Shown: positions 37,026 through 46,234 of the stretch, piece after piece
Numbering within the stretch: position 1 is the first letter of the stretch
Layout of the letters: the number at the start of each line of letters is the position of its first letter
Source: Marinobacter sp. F4216
GTDB taxonomy: Bacteria; Pseudomonadota; Gammaproteobacteria; Pseudomonadales; Oleiphilaceae
DNA length: 64,000 bases
Direction: 5' to 3'
Assembly (NCBI RefSeq): GCF_019931195.1
Contig: NZ_JAIOUO010000004.1
Location: 434,001-498,000, forward strand
Notes under the pieces: generated by a model
The model's database searches: none
Told to the model about the DNA's origin: nothing
What the model saw: only the letters and a program-made list of their open reading frames with translations
Position numbers and translations under genes: made by a program

Positions 37026-37076
37026 AAGCACCCTTTCCGTCTTTCTTAAGGTGCCATTACCTGTCAGTTTTTCTAC

Positions 37077-38852
37077 ATGGTGCTGAATAGCTGTTCTATG
37101 CTTACCAGTGTTAGAAGAGAAACTGACGGGAATTCCTTCTTGAGCTTGCAAACCCGCCTTCTGGGCCTGATCGCCGGCCTGCTGTTTGCCGCGTCGGGCG
37201 CGTCCTGGCTCGCCTATCAACAGCTCTCAGAACATCTGGTCCAACGCTGGGGCCAGCAGGTGGCCGAAGTACAGGTCCGCTACGACAGTGCACGCCTGGT
37301 ACAATCACTGGAGCGTGAAATCAGCCTGGCCCAGAAGATGGCCAACGCTCCGGTCATGATTCAATGGGCGCACCAGCCAGACGATCCGGCCCTCAAGGCG
37401 AAAGCCCTGGGCCAGCTGAAAGAATTCCGCTCCAGCGTCAGTGACAAGAGTTACTTCGTTGCCCTGCTAGCCAACCGTCATTACTACTACAACGCCGGTA
37501 ACGATACCGACACCCCGTTCAAGTACCTGCTCGACCCCGACGACGCCGACGACAGCTGGTTTTTCACCCTGGTTAATGAAGCGCGGGATCTGAGCCTGGA
37601 CGTCAATCACGACACCGAACTGGGAGTCACGAAACTTTGGATCGACGTCCTGATGAAGGACGAGAACGACCAGATCCTCGGCGTCATGGGTACCGGCGTT
37701 GAGCTGGCTACCCTGCTGGAGGACATCGGTGATGTGGGCCAGCAGGGCCTGACCACCCTGTTCGTCAATTACAACGGTACCATTGAACTCTACCGGGAGC
37801 GCAATTACCTGAATGTCGCCGGCCTGATCGGCAACACGCCCAACGCAACCATCGACGGGCTGTTCAACGATCCGGAGGACAAGCAGCAGATACTGGGCAT
37901 GCTCCAGATGCTGAAACAAAAACCCGGCACCGAAGGTGAGGTGGAAAGCGGCCTGGTCACCATAGACGGCCGGACCCAACTGGCCAGCGCCGCCTTCCTG
38001 CCTTCCATTGGCTGGTTCGAAGTCACCCTGCTGGACCTGGAAACCCTGTTACCCCGCAGCTACCTCTGGCCCCTGATTGGCATTTTCCTGGCGTCTCTGC
38101 TTCTGAGCCTGCTGGTCCTGCACATTGTGATCCGCTCACGGATCCTGAAGCCAATCGTGACCCTGGAAGGCGCCGTGAAAAAAGTGCGCGAAGGCAGCTT
38201 TGAATTACCGAGACTGGACAAGCCCGACAACGAAATTGGTCGCCTGGCCGATCACTTCGAGAAAATGACTCGCTCTCTCGAACAATCCAACCGGGAACTG
38301 GAGCGCAAGGTCGCAGCCCGCACGGACGAACTGAGTCGCCTTGCCCGCATTGACCCGCTCACCGGGCTGAAGAACCGGCGAGGTCTGGACGAAGTCATGG
38401 AAGAGGAAATCGAACGCGCCAAGCGGCAGGGCACGGGCTTCGGCGTGCTCTGGCTGGACATTGACCATTTCAAAACCATTAACGATCAGCATGGCCACCA
38501 GGTCGGCGATGAAATCCTGTGCCGGGTTTCCCTGTGGCTGAAAGTCGGTGTTCGGCCCTACGATCACCCGGGACGCTGGGGCGGTGATGAATTTGTGGTG
38601 GTGCTCTCACCTTGCGACGAACAGACCCTGGAACAGATAGCCGCGCGGATCCGTTTGCTGGTGGAACAGGAAAGCCGGAAAACCGGCCTGGCAGTGACCG
38701 TGAGCGTGGGTGGTTACCTGTGCCAGCCAGACGACAACTGCGACGCCATTCTCCGGCGGGCAGATCGCGCGCTCTATCAGGCCAAGGAGAAAGGCCGAAA
38801 TACCGTGTGCATCAGCGGAATGGATGGCGAAAACGAAGCGATAGTGGATTGA
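37077..38852 (+). CDS. Cache-HAMP-GGDEF diguanylate cyclase
   Basis: The protein of up to 591 residues has a first membrane helix (about 26-46), a periplasmic sensor of the Cache type (about 50-310, with WFFTLVNEARDLSLDV and VMGTGVEL), and a second helix at about 325-348. A HAMP region (about 350-400) and a coiled coil lead to a GGDEF domain. The active motif GGDEF starts at 502, with an RPYD inhibitory site five residues before it. The start is uncertain: no ATG near 37077 has a good ribosome site, and TTG at 37140 is a serious alternative. A CTATGCT at 37096-37102 could be a -10 element. Confidence 0.88.
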   Translation: MVLNSCSMLTSVRRETDGNSFLSLQTRLLGLIAGLLFAASGASWLAYQQLSEHLVQRWGQQVAEVQVRYDSARLVQSLEREISLAQKMANAPVMIQWAHQPDDPALKAKALGQLKEFRSSVSDKSYFVALLANRHYYYNAGNDTDTPFKYLLDPDDADDSWFFTLVNEARDLSLDVNHDTELGVTKLWIDVLMKDENDQILGVMGTGVELATLLEDIGDVGQQGLTTLFVNYNGTIELYRERNYLNVAGLIGNTPNATIDGLFNDPEDKQQILGMLQMLKQKPGTEGEVESGLVTIDGRTQLASAAFLPSIGWFEVTLLDLETLLPRSYLWPLIGIFLASLLLSLLVLHIVIRSRILKPIVTLEGAVKKVREGSFELPRLDKPDNEIGRLADHFEKMTRSLEQSNRELERKVAARTDELSRLARIDPLTGLKNRRGLDEVMEEEIERAKRQGTGFGVLWLDIDHFKTINDQHGHQVGDEILCRVSLWLKVGVRPYDHPGRWGGDEFVVVLSPCDEQTLEQIAARIRLLVEQESRKTGLAVTVSVGGYLCQPDDNCDAILRRADRALYQAKEKGRNTVCISGMDGENEAIVD

Positions 38853-38870
38853 GCAGCGTTGTCGAAGCAT

Positions 38871-38896
38871 AAAACCGGGGCACTGAATGCCCCGGT
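38871..38896 (-). terminator. Intrinsic terminator of the repeat-protein gene
   Basis: A 9-bp perfect stem ACCGGGGCA / TGCCCCGGT with loop CTGAA is followed on the minus strand by a T-run (TTTTA). It lies 13 bases beyond the stop of the minus-strand gene and may also stop the converging cyclase transcript. Confidence 0.75.
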
Positions 38897-38908
38897 ATTC
38901 CCTCCGGA

Positions 38909-40030
38909 TCAGTAAAGGTAAGGTGCCAGAGCCAGCTCCAGGCGTGCCTGAGCCGAGTAAAGCTCTGATGCCTCCAATACCGGTTTCTTGGGCGGTACAG
39001 CCGTCGGCCAGGCTTTCTGGAGGTTATCCAGCGCCTTATTGGCGTCGCGCCAGGCTTCCTTGTTGGCGTTTGTGAGAACACTCTGCCGGTCATTCAGGTA
39101 ATTCCGGGCCGCCTCAACGAAGCCACGTCCATCCTGGTATTCGTGAACAGCTACAAACTCACCGTCTTCCAGCGCCTCATCGTACTCAAGCACGGCCTGT
39201 TTGGTCAGGGCCAGCACCACCCTGGAGACGGTCGCCGGGCTAACCTCGCCCCGATCATTCACGCCATTCAGCGCTTCCTCAGTGGCCACCCAGGCAGTCT
39301 GGAAATCGCCCTGAATGTCATCCCAGCTGTTTGCATCGCCAGCTTTTTCGGCCAGGCGCTCAAGCTTCGGCCCCATGCCCTTCTGACCGCGATGCTCAAG
39401 GCCCTCTTCCACCATCGGATACACTTCAACCCAAGGGTGGGTCAGATGTGGGCGGCCCTCGGCCACCTCACCCGCCTTGATCAGTTCGCGGGCCGCCATC
39501 ATGTGACCTTGCATCATTGAAATCATGGCGGTGTAGGCGCCATCGGAGCTAACAGCGGATACAGAGTTGCCGGCCTCTCCGCCTTCTCCGCCTTCTCCGC
39601 CTTCTCCGCCTTCTCCGCCGCTGGCAAAGTAGCTGAATGCAGCGCCAGCTTCACCACCATGGTGTTCACCGCCTTCGCCACCGTGATGCCCACCTTTTTC
39701 ACCGCCTTCACCGCCTTCACCGCCTTCACCGCCATGGTGCTCGCCGTATTCGCCGCCATGGTGTTCACCGCCTTCGCCGCCGTGGTGTTCGCCGCCTTCG
39801 CCGCCGTGGTGCTCGCCGCCTTCACCGCCATGGTGTTCGCCACCTTCACCGCCGTGGTGTTCGCCACCTTCGCCACCATGGTACTCGCCGCCTTCACCCC
39901 CGTGGTGCTTGCCGGAGGTCATCATTTCTTCGTCCTGTGCATTGCCGTGTTCATCAGCAACAACACCGCCGCTGGCCAGCATCGTGGCTACACCGATGCC
40001 CGTCCACAATTTCAGCTTCTGGTTTTTCAT
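38909..40030 (-). CDS. Exported protein with long Gly-Glu-His repeat
   Basis: The 373-residue protein starts with a signal peptide (KLKLWTGIGVATMLASGGVVA). A low-complexity repeat of the unit HHGGEGGE runs from about 40 to 155. Histidine pairs recur every eight residues in it, and the last part loses the histidines (GGEGGEGGE). The C-terminal 215 residues are helical (SMMQGHMMAARELIKAGEVAEG, later ALTKQAVLEYDEAL). They recall imelysin-like or helix-bundle periplasmic proteins, but I do not assign a family. The ATG at 40030 has an AGGAG ribosome site. The repeat could bind many metal ions. It is divergent from piuC across a Fur-like box. Confidence 0.8.
   Translation of the reverse strand: MKNQKLKLWTGIGVATMLASGGVVADEHGNAQDEEMMTSGKHHGGEGGEYHGGEGGEHHGGEGGEHHGGEGGEHHGGEGGEHHGGEGGEHHGGEYGEHHGGEGGEGGEGGEKGGHHGGEGGEHHGGEAGAAFSYFASGGEGGEGGEGGEGGEAGNSVSAVSSDGAYTAMISMMQGHMMAARELIKAGEVAEGRPHLTHPWVEVYPMVEEGLEHRGQKGMGPKLERLAEKAGDANSWDDIQGDFQTAWVATEEALNGVNDRGEVSPATVSRVVLALTKQAVLEYDEALEDGEFVAVHEYQDGRGFVEAARNYLNDRQSVLTNANKEAWRDANKALDNLQKAWPTAVPPKKPVLEASELYSAQARLELALAPYLY
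39580..39912. repeat. In-frame 24-base tandem repeat coding for HHGGEGGE
   Basis: The coding strand (minus) shows a tandem 24-base period with synonymous variation, encoding roughly ten histidine-bearing units. A 9-base subrepeat (GGCGGAGAA) encodes GGE at the distal end, near 39585-39615. Such repeats are prone to length change by slippage. Confidence 0.85.
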
Positions 40031-40120
40031 CACAATCTCCTGAATCACGTTATTTGGCACCCGGAAATGAACCGGCTATTTATTGGTGGCTGATAATGAG
40101 GCATCATAACCCTCAATTGC

Positions 40121-40135
40121 AAATAATTCTTATTT
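40121..40135. promoter_or_regulatory. Fur-box-like site between piuC and the repeat-protein gene
   Basis: AAATAATTCTTATTT is a palindrome with arms AAATAA and TTATTT around TTC, within an AT-rich patch. It fits the AT-rich dyad of Fur sites and stands 14 bases before the piuC start. It is a weaker match than a canonical 19-base Fur box. Confidence 0.5.
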
Positions 40136-40148
40136 ACGAGGTATTCCC

Positions 40149-40823
40149 ATGATCTTGTGCATCGGCAATATTCTTTCGGACCAGCAGTTGCGTGAGGTTC
40201 GAACTGCGCTGGACTCAGGTCAGTTTGAGGATGGTCGGAAAACCGCGGGTTGGCACGCTCGGCTGGTCAAGAACAATGAACAAATGCAGGTGTCCGATGA
40301 TTCGGCAAAGGCCCTGCGGGCCAGTGTGGAAAAGTCATTGACCGAGCACCCCTTGTTTCAGATGGCTGTTCGGCCCGCAAAAATGACACCCATTCTGTTC
40401 AGCCGCTACCGGGACGGCATGACCTACGGCAATCATGTAGACGACCCGGTTATGGGACGTGGCGCCGGGAGGATTCGCACCGACGTTTCGTTCACCCTGT
40501 TCCTCGATGATCCTGAGACGTACGACGGTGGCGAGCTGATGACGGAGACATCAGCAGGGGAACAGTCTTACAAGCTACCTGCCGGGTCTGCCGTGGTGTA
40601 CCCCTCATCGACTCTGCATCGGGTAGCGCCAGTAACCCGGGGTCAACGTCGGGTTGCCATTGGCTGGATCCAGAGCACCATTCGGGACCCGGCCCAGCGG
40701 GAAGTGCTGTTTGACCTGGATACCGCGCGGCGCAAGCTGTTCGAACGGGAAGGCAAAACCACCGAGTTCGACCTGCTGACCAAGTCACTGGCCAATCTCC
40801 AACGCTTCTGGGCCGAGGTGTAA
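40149..40823 (+). CDS. piuC: PKHD-type Fe(II)/2-oxoglutarate hydroxylase PiuC
   Basis: The 224-residue dioxygenase has the iron ligands His96 and Asp98 in YGNHVDDP, His157 in TLHRVAPV and the 2-oxoglutarate arginine near 167 in GQRRVA. PiuC homologues are iron-regulated and usually sit near a siderophore receptor gene (piuA). Here no receptor is adjacent. A Fur-like box lies just upstream. The natural substrate of PiuC is not established. Confidence 0.93.
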   Translation: MILCIGNILSDQQLREVRTALDSGQFEDGRKTAGWHARLVKNNEQMQVSDDSAKALRASVEKSLTEHPLFQMAVRPAKMTPILFSRYRDGMTYGNHVDDPVMGRGAGRIRTDVSFTLFLDDPETYDGGELMTETSAGEQSYKLPAGSAVVYPSSTLHRVAPVTRGQRRVAIGWIQSTIRDPAQREVLFDLDTARRKLFEREGKTTEFDLLTKSLANLQRFWAEV

Positions 40824-40907
40824 TTTAGGAAGTCCGCTATCTGACGCCTGACGCCAGAACCGGTATACTCCGGCCCAACACTCATTATCTATCAGCCAGG
40901 TTTTTTC

Positions 40908-42899
40908 ATGCTCAATGCCGACGCCCTCAGCCAGTTGCGCCAGCTAAAATCCGACATCAAGGACAACAAGGTGGTTTTCCCAGGCACCGTCAAGGCCACC
41001 AACGGACGCTTCGGTTTTGTCGCCCTGGATGAAGGCCGGGACCTGTTCCTGCCCCCCGAGGAAATGCAGAAAGTGTTGCCCGGGGACCGTGTCAAGGTGA
41101 CCGAGCACGAGGTAGACAGGGGCAAGACCCAGGGCATCGTGGACGAACTGCTTTCCAGCAGCCTGACCCGGTTTGTTGGCCGATATCAGATCAAGGGCAA
41201 GGGCCACTTCGTGGTGCCGGAAACACCGGGCATCAACCGCTGGATATTCATTCCCCCCAAGGAGCGAAAAGAAGCCAAGCCGGACGACTACATCTACTGC
41301 GAGATTCACCGTCACCCTATCAAGGACGGTAAGGCCCAGGCCAAAGTCTTGCGGGTGATCGGAAAGGCTGGCGAGCCGGGCATCGAGCGTTCCATGACCC
41401 TGGCCACCTTCGATCTGGGCGACAATTTCCCGGAAGCCGTCCTCCAGCAGACGGAACAACTGAACGAACAGGCCATTGAAGAGCGCGTGGCAGGCCGCAC
41501 CGATCTGACCGATCGCCCCTACGTCACCATCGACAGCCCGGGCACCCAGGACATGGACGATGCCCTGCTGGCCGAACCCAACGCCACCGGCTGGACGGTG
41601 TCCATCGCCATTGCCGATCCGACCGCCATGATCGAGCCGGGCAGTGCCGCCGAGCAGGAAGCCTTCAACCGCGCTACCGCGATTTACTTCCCCGGTGAAC
41701 CGCTGCCCATGCTCCCGGACAGCCTCAGCACCCGCCTGTGCTCGCTGGTGCCCGGTGAAAGGCGTCTGGCGCTGGTGTGCGATCTGCAGGTCAATAACGA
41801 CGGCAGTCTGGGGGAATACAGCTTCCACAGTGCGGTGATCAAGTCCCAGCGCAAGCTCAGCTATGAGCTGGTGGCCAACCTGATCGATGGTCGCGAGGAC
41901 GAGGATATCAACGCCCTGCCGGATGTCGTTGCCAACAGCCTGGACCAGCTGCATCAGGTCGCCACGGTATTGCGCAAATGGCGCAATGAAAACGCCCTGC
42001 TGAGCACTGACCGCCCGGAATTCCGGCTGCGTCTGGATGAAAACAAGCGCATCCGCCAGATTGAGCCAGCGCTGCAAACCGAAGCCCACAGACTGGTGGA
42101 AGAGTGCATGGTCGCAGCCAACCGCTGTGCCGCCGATTTCCTGAGCCAGAAGCCCTCTGGCCTGTTTATTCAGCACCCGGGTTTCCGGGAGGACCGGCTG
42201 GACAATATCCGTACCCTGCTGAAGGATCACGCGCCACAGCTCGCCGAGGTGGACATTGCCAGCCCCGCCGGATTCCGCCAGCTGATGAAAGACACCGAGG
42301 CACTCGAGGCTCAGGTTCCGGTAAAAGCCATCGTCTCCCGCCAACTGGCCCGTGCCGAGCTTCGACTGCAGCCGGCACCGCACCAGGGTATGGGGCTGGA
42401 CGCCTACACCACCTTTACCTCCCCGCTGCGCAAGTTTTCCGACTTCTACGTGCACCGTCTGATCAAATCGGCCCTGTGGGATCACCCGATCAAGGCCCTG
42501 TCCAACGAGCAACTTGAGCAACTTCAGCAGGCCCAGATCCGCGCCCGACAGGCGGCCAACAGCCTGGAGGCCTGGCTGAAGAGTGATTTCGCCAAGACGC
42601 TGGGCGACGAGGCCCTGCCGGGGATCATCAGCCGCACCATTCCCGCCGGCTTTTTTGTGCGCCTGGACACGAACGGTCTGGAAGGGTTTGTCAGCTGCAA
42701 GGACCTGGACGGCAAGTACGGTTTCGACCCGGTCACCCTGCGCCTTGTGCACAACAAGAACGGGCGGATTTTCCAGTTGGAACAGACCGTCACCGTACGC
42801 TTTGCCAGCGTCGACGAGGAAAAACGCCAGATCAGCTTCCAGCTGGTAAGCGCGGACGAGGTGACACCGCCAGCCGGTGACAACGAACAGGCCGGTTGA
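40908..42899 (+). CDS. rnb: RNase II-family 3'-5' exoribonuclease
   Basis: The 663-residue enzyme degrades RNA from the 3' end. It has N-terminal cold-shock-like domains (about 20-190), then the RNB catalytic domain with the acidic cluster DSPGTQDMDDA at about 208-218 and TSPLRKFSDFYVHR near 505. A C-terminal S1 domain follows. Its length and motif style fit RNase II rather than the longer RNase R. It has its own short upstream region after piuC. Confidence 0.9.
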   Translation: MLNADALSQLRQLKSDIKDNKVVFPGTVKATNGRFGFVALDEGRDLFLPPEEMQKVLPGDRVKVTEHEVDRGKTQGIVDELLSSSLTRFVGRYQIKGKGHFVVPETPGINRWIFIPPKERKEAKPDDYIYCEIHRHPIKDGKAQAKVLRVIGKAGEPGIERSMTLATFDLGDNFPEAVLQQTEQLNEQAIEERVAGRTDLTDRPYVTIDSPGTQDMDDALLAEPNATGWTVSIAIADPTAMIEPGSAAEQEAFNRATAIYFPGEPLPMLPDSLSTRLCSLVPGERRLALVCDLQVNNDGSLGEYSFHSAVIKSQRKLSYELVANLIDGREDEDINALPDVVANSLDQLHQVATVLRKWRNENALLSTDRPEFRLRLDENKRIRQIEPALQTEAHRLVEECMVAANRCAADFLSQKPSGLFIQHPGFREDRLDNIRTLLKDHAPQLAEVDIASPAGFRQLMKDTEALEAQVPVKAIVSRQLARAELRLQPAPHQGMGLDAYTTFTSPLRKFSDFYVHRLIKSALWDHPIKALSNEQLEQLQQAQIRARQAANSLEAWLKSDFAKTLGDEALPGIISRTIPAGFFVRLDTNGLEGFVSCKDLDGKYGFDPVTLRLVHNKNGRIFQLEQTVTVRFASVDEEKRQISFQLVSADEVTPPAGDNEQAG

Positions 42900-42960
42900 A
42901 AAACCGGCCGGACGGGCGCATCGTAATCTAGTAGGCCATTGTGTCTAATGGAGGTGCGCC

Positions 42961-43167
42961 ATGCCCATTTCGCCCGACGAATTCCTGAAGAAATACGGCT
43001 TCGACAAGGAAGACGAAGAGCGGGACCACAGCTTGCGCCATAACGCCATGGAACACGCCAAGCACCTGCGCCGACCGCACGCCGGCACGCCCCATGACTG
43101 GGAGGATTGGGAGCGTTTCAAGGAAGAGCACCCGGAGGATGTTGAAGAAGAGGGCGACGAACACTGA
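42961..43167 (+). CDS. Small conserved-looking acidic protein
   Basis: The 68-residue protein has no cysteines and no membrane segment and is highly charged (many Asp, Glu, His). It contains FLKKYGFDKEDEERD and later HDWEDWERFKEEHPEDVEEE. A GGAGGT ribosome site precedes the ATG, so expression is credible. I recognise no family. It follows the exoribonuclease by 61 bases and could be cotranscribed. Confidence 0.6.
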   Translation: MPISPDEFLKKYGFDKEDEERDHSLRHNAMEHAKHLRRPHAGTPHDWEDWERFKEEHPEDVEEEGDEH

Positions 43168-43181
43168 CCGTCGCCCCCGGC

Positions 43182-44072
43182 TCAGCCCAGCATCCGCTCC
43201 AGCCGTTCGTCTTTCGCCCGCCACTGCTCAGCCAGCCATTCCTTGACGTTGCGACGATGCTCGGCGTCCGCTGAATAATCCTTGCCCCTCAATTCCTGCG
43301 GGATCGCCACAGTGTCGATCTCCATACGGATGGTCTCAACCCGCCCACACAGGAAATCCCAGAACGTGGGTGCACCGCCCGGGTAAGCAATGGTGACGTC
43401 CACCAGGGTCTGGATGGAATCGCCCATGGCATCCAATACGAAGGCCACGCCGCCCGCCTTTGGGGTCAGCAGGTGCTGGTACGGGGATTTCTGCTTGTCG
43501 TGCTTGGCCTGGGTGAACCGGGTGCCTTCCACAAAGTTCATCACGCTCACCGGCGTGTAACGGAATCGCTCGCAGGCGCGTCGGGTGGCCTTCAGGTCTT
43601 CACCACGCTTCTCCGGGTGCTTGATCAGGTACTCCCGGCTGTAGCGCTTCATGAACGGGAAATCCAGGCCCCACCAGGCTAGCCCGATCACCGGCACCCA
43701 GATCAGCTGCTGCTTCAGGAAGAATTTCAGGAACGGCGCGCGGTGATTGAACACCCTCTGCATGGCCAGGATGTCCACCCAGCTCTGATGGTTACTGAGC
43801 ACCAGATACCAGCCTTCCCGCTTGAGTTGCTCGTCGCCGGAAACCTCCCATCGGGTGGACTGGGTCAGTTTCATCCAGCCCACGTTACAGGCTACCCAGG
43901 CCTCAGCGATGGCAATAATGACCTTGGTGCAAAGCACCTGAAAGCCCTTGATCGGTATGATCAGTTTCAGGATGGCGGGGATGTAGAGAAGAAGGCACCA
44001 GAACAGCGTATTAATTCCGAGCAGGATGGCATTCAGAACACCAATCACCGGGGCGGGCAAAAAACTGAGCAT
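43182..44072 (-). CDS. Lysophosphatidic acid acyltransferase-like protein (YihG-type)
   Basis: The 296-residue membrane-associated enzyme has an N-terminal hydrophobic hairpin (about 8-60), the catalytic NHQSWVD with His95 and Asp100 (HX4D), and a later FVEGTRF acyl-acceptor motif. It would transfer fatty acyl groups to lysophosphatidic acid or a related lipid. The ATG at 44072 has an AGGAA ribosome site; a longer frame upstream is less likely. It converges on the small acidic protein. Confidence 0.87.
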   Translation of the reverse strand: MLSFLPAPVIGVLNAILLGINTLFWCLLLYIPAILKLIIPIKGFQVLCTKVIIAIAEAWVACNVGWMKLTQSTRWEVSGDEQLKREGWYLVLSNHQSWVDILAMQRVFNHRAPFLKFFLKQQLIWVPVIGLAWWGLDFPFMKRYSREYLIKHPEKRGEDLKATRRACERFRYTPVSVMNFVEGTRFTQAKHDKQKSPYQHLLTPKAGGVAFVLDAMGDSIQTLVDVTIAYPGGAPTFWDFLCGRVETIRMEIDTVAIPQELRGKDYSADAEHRRNVKEWLAEQWRAKDERLERMLG

Positions 44073-44269
44073 GTCATTCCTATTATTTTGTTGTCTGCAA
44101 GCGGGGGCAATCATACCAATCGCATAAGCCAATGGGCAGTGGCCGAAAGTGACTTCATTGCCAGAGAGACAGGACAGTTTTGCCATAGTCCTGTCCAGAC
44201 TGGCCAGCTTATTGTTGTGGCGCCCTTTTTTGCTCCATACTTCCGGGCTGATTTGCTGTGGAAACCAAC

Positions 44270-45430
44270 ATGCCGAACTTCCTGACGTCTGTTACCAACC
44301 AAGCCTCGCAACTCTCACGGGCCACCAGGCACGCCGCAAGCTACGCCGGCAATGCTTTTGACCGGGTCTTCCGCCCCGAGCGCCTGGTGCGAGCCGGTAA
44401 GACCTCCTATGAGGTCATTCACCGGGATGGGCTGGTCAGCCTGCGTTACTACCCTCCCCTTCAGGAAACCAGCATCGAACTGGATGACCTCACCATTCCG
44501 GTGGAGCAGGAGACCCATCGCACACCGGTGGTCATTATCCCGCCCCTGGCGGTGAATATGCTGATCTACGATCTGCTGCCCCAGCGCAGTCTGATCCGTT
44601 TCCTGCGGGCCCGGGGATTCGAGGTGTACCTGATCGACTGGGGCGTGCCCACCCGGGAACACAGCCATTACAACATGCACACCTATGTGGCCGAGTTCCT
44701 GCCGGCGTTTCTGAACAGGGTGCGTAAGCACAGCGGGGAACAGGAGCTGTCACTGCACGGCTGGAGCATGGGCGGCATGTTCACCCTGTTTTATTCCGCC
44801 CTCAGCAAGGACCAGCACGTGCGCAACGCCATCGTGGTGGGTTCGCCCATCGACAGCCACGCCTCCGGTATTATCGGTGTGCTGAACCAGCGCATGGCGG
44901 ACGTTGCGGAAGTTATCCACAAGCGAACGGGGTTTCGCCTGCACGACGTCCGGCCGGACTGGCTGCACACGCCGGGCTGGGCCAACTCCATCGGGTTCAA
45001 GCTGACCAATCCCATGGCCACCGCCCGGAGCTACTGGGAACTGCTGGTTCGCCTGGGCGACCGGGAGTTCGTGTCCGACCATACCAGTACGGCGGCGTTT
45101 CTTGATCGCATGGTGGCCTACCCCGGCGGCATCATTCAGGACACCGTCGTCCGGGTGTGGCTGGATAACCAGTTATCCCGGGGCCGGATCCGCATCGGTG
45201 ACGACGTTGCCTTGCTGGAAAACATCAACGCCAACCTGCTGGCCATTGCCGGAGAAGACGACACCCTGGTAACACCGGATGCCGCCGGCAATGTGATGGA
45301 CCACGTCAGCTCGAAAGACAAAACCTTCCGGGTGGTACCCGGTGGCCACATGGGCATTCTCGCCGGCAGCCGGGCGCCCAAGGCCAGCTGGCTGGCACTG
45401 GCGGACTGGCTGGCCGAACGCTCTGATTAG
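44270..45430 (+). CDS. PHA synthase-like alpha/beta hydrolase with Ser nucleophile
   Basis: The 386-residue protein has the PhaC-like layout: PVVIIPPLAVNMLIYDLLP at about 87-105, LIDWGVP, then a nucleophile elbow GWSMGG with Ser166. Real PHA synthases use Cys in a GxCxG box, so this protein is likely a hydrolase or acyltransferase and not a synthase. The late acid-His pair is visible in AGEDDTLV and PGGHMG. A GTG at 44258 is an alternative start. No phasin or granule gene is nearby. Confidence 0.7.
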   Translation: MPNFLTSVTNQASQLSRATRHAASYAGNAFDRVFRPERLVRAGKTSYEVIHRDGLVSLRYYPPLQETSIELDDLTIPVEQETHRTPVVIIPPLAVNMLIYDLLPQRSLIRFLRARGFEVYLIDWGVPTREHSHYNMHTYVAEFLPAFLNRVRKHSGEQELSLHGWSMGGMFTLFYSALSKDQHVRNAIVVGSPIDSHASGIIGVLNQRMADVAEVIHKRTGFRLHDVRPDWLHTPGWANSIGFKLTNPMATARSYWELLVRLGDREFVSDHTSTAAFLDRMVAYPGGIIQDTVVRVWLDNQLSRGRIRIGDDVALLENINANLLAIAGEDDTLVTPDAAGNVMDHVSSKDKTFRVVPGGHMGILAGSRAPKASWLALADWLAERSD

Positions 45431-45454
45431 GACGCGCTGGCCAATCAGCCACTG

Positions 45455-46141
45455 TCAGGAGCCCTGATTCAGTAAGGTTTTCAGGGCGTCCGGCAGCTCA
45501 CCAAGGCCACCAATCACCGCCGAGGGCTGGATGTTCCAGTCCTCGAACACCCGCCGGTTATCCCGTTGCACCCACACCGCCTGCAAGCCGGCGGCACGGG
45601 CGCCGATCACATCCCAGGCATTGCTGGACACCAGACACAAAGGTTCATCCCAGGCCCCGGTAGCCCGTCGGGCATAGGCATACACCGCCGGGTCCGGCTT
45701 GAAGCTTTTCACATCGTCCACCGACACCAAACCATCAAACAGCGGCAACAACTGGTTGTGCCCGAGCACCTTTTCCAGCGCCGGATAGCTGCCGTTGGAA
45801 AAGGCAAACATCGGGTAGATCCCTTTCAGGGCCTTGAGCGTTGGCAGGGCATCGTCGAAGGCGGGCAGGGACAGGTAACTGGCCATCAACTCGTCTTCCC
45901 GTTCACCGGACAGCGAGAGCCGGTAACTCGCCATGGCAAAGCGCAACGCCTGCCGGGTGCATACGCCAAAGTCCTCGTACGCCCGCATCAACCCTTTGCG
46001 AAAGGCAAACTCCACCTGCTTTTCGCGCCACAGGGCCGCCACCCCCGCCGCCGCATCGCCGGCATCCTGCTCGAGAAGATCTGCCATACTCAAGGGATCG
46101 ACCAGGGTACCGTAGACATCAAAGGCGAGTCGTAAGGTCAT
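45455..46141 (-). CDS. Haloacid dehalogenase, type II
   Basis: The 228-residue HAD-superfamily protein has the nucleophile Asp8 in AFDVYGTLVDP, motif II FSNGSYP and motif III FKPDPAVYA. Motif IV appears as SSNAWDVIGARAAGL. This set matches L-2-haloacid dehalogenases, which release halide from 2-haloalkanoic acids, although related HAD phosphatases cannot be excluded. It lies tail to tail with the PhaC-like gene. Confidence 0.87.
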   Translation of the reverse strand: MTLRLAFDVYGTLVDPLSMADLLEQDAGDAAAGVAALWREKQVEFAFRKGLMRAYEDFGVCTRQALRFAMASYRLSLSGEREDELMASYLSLPAFDDALPTLKALKGIYPMFAFSNGSYPALEKVLGHNQLLPLFDGLVSVDDVKSFKPDPAVYAYARRATGAWDEPLCLVSSNAWDVIGARAAGLQAVWVQRDNRRVFEDWNIQPSAVIGGLGELPDALKTLLNQGS

Positions 46142-46234
46142 AACAAGTCTCCGTCATCCAGTTATTGCCAGCAGGGCGTACATACAGGGACACGATGTCA
46201 CGCTTCCGAAAACCCTAACACACAGTGCTGCCAC

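Noticed and set aside
37066..37083. Possible second Pho box before the Cache-GGDEF gene
   Set aside because: CTGTCAG is present, but the second repeat four bases later (TCTACAT) does not fit the consensus.
39637..40152. Plus-strand frames rich in His, Arg, Leu and Ala opposite the repeat protein
   Set aside because: They are the complement of the 24-base repeat; the minus frame has a signal peptide, ribosome site and terminator.
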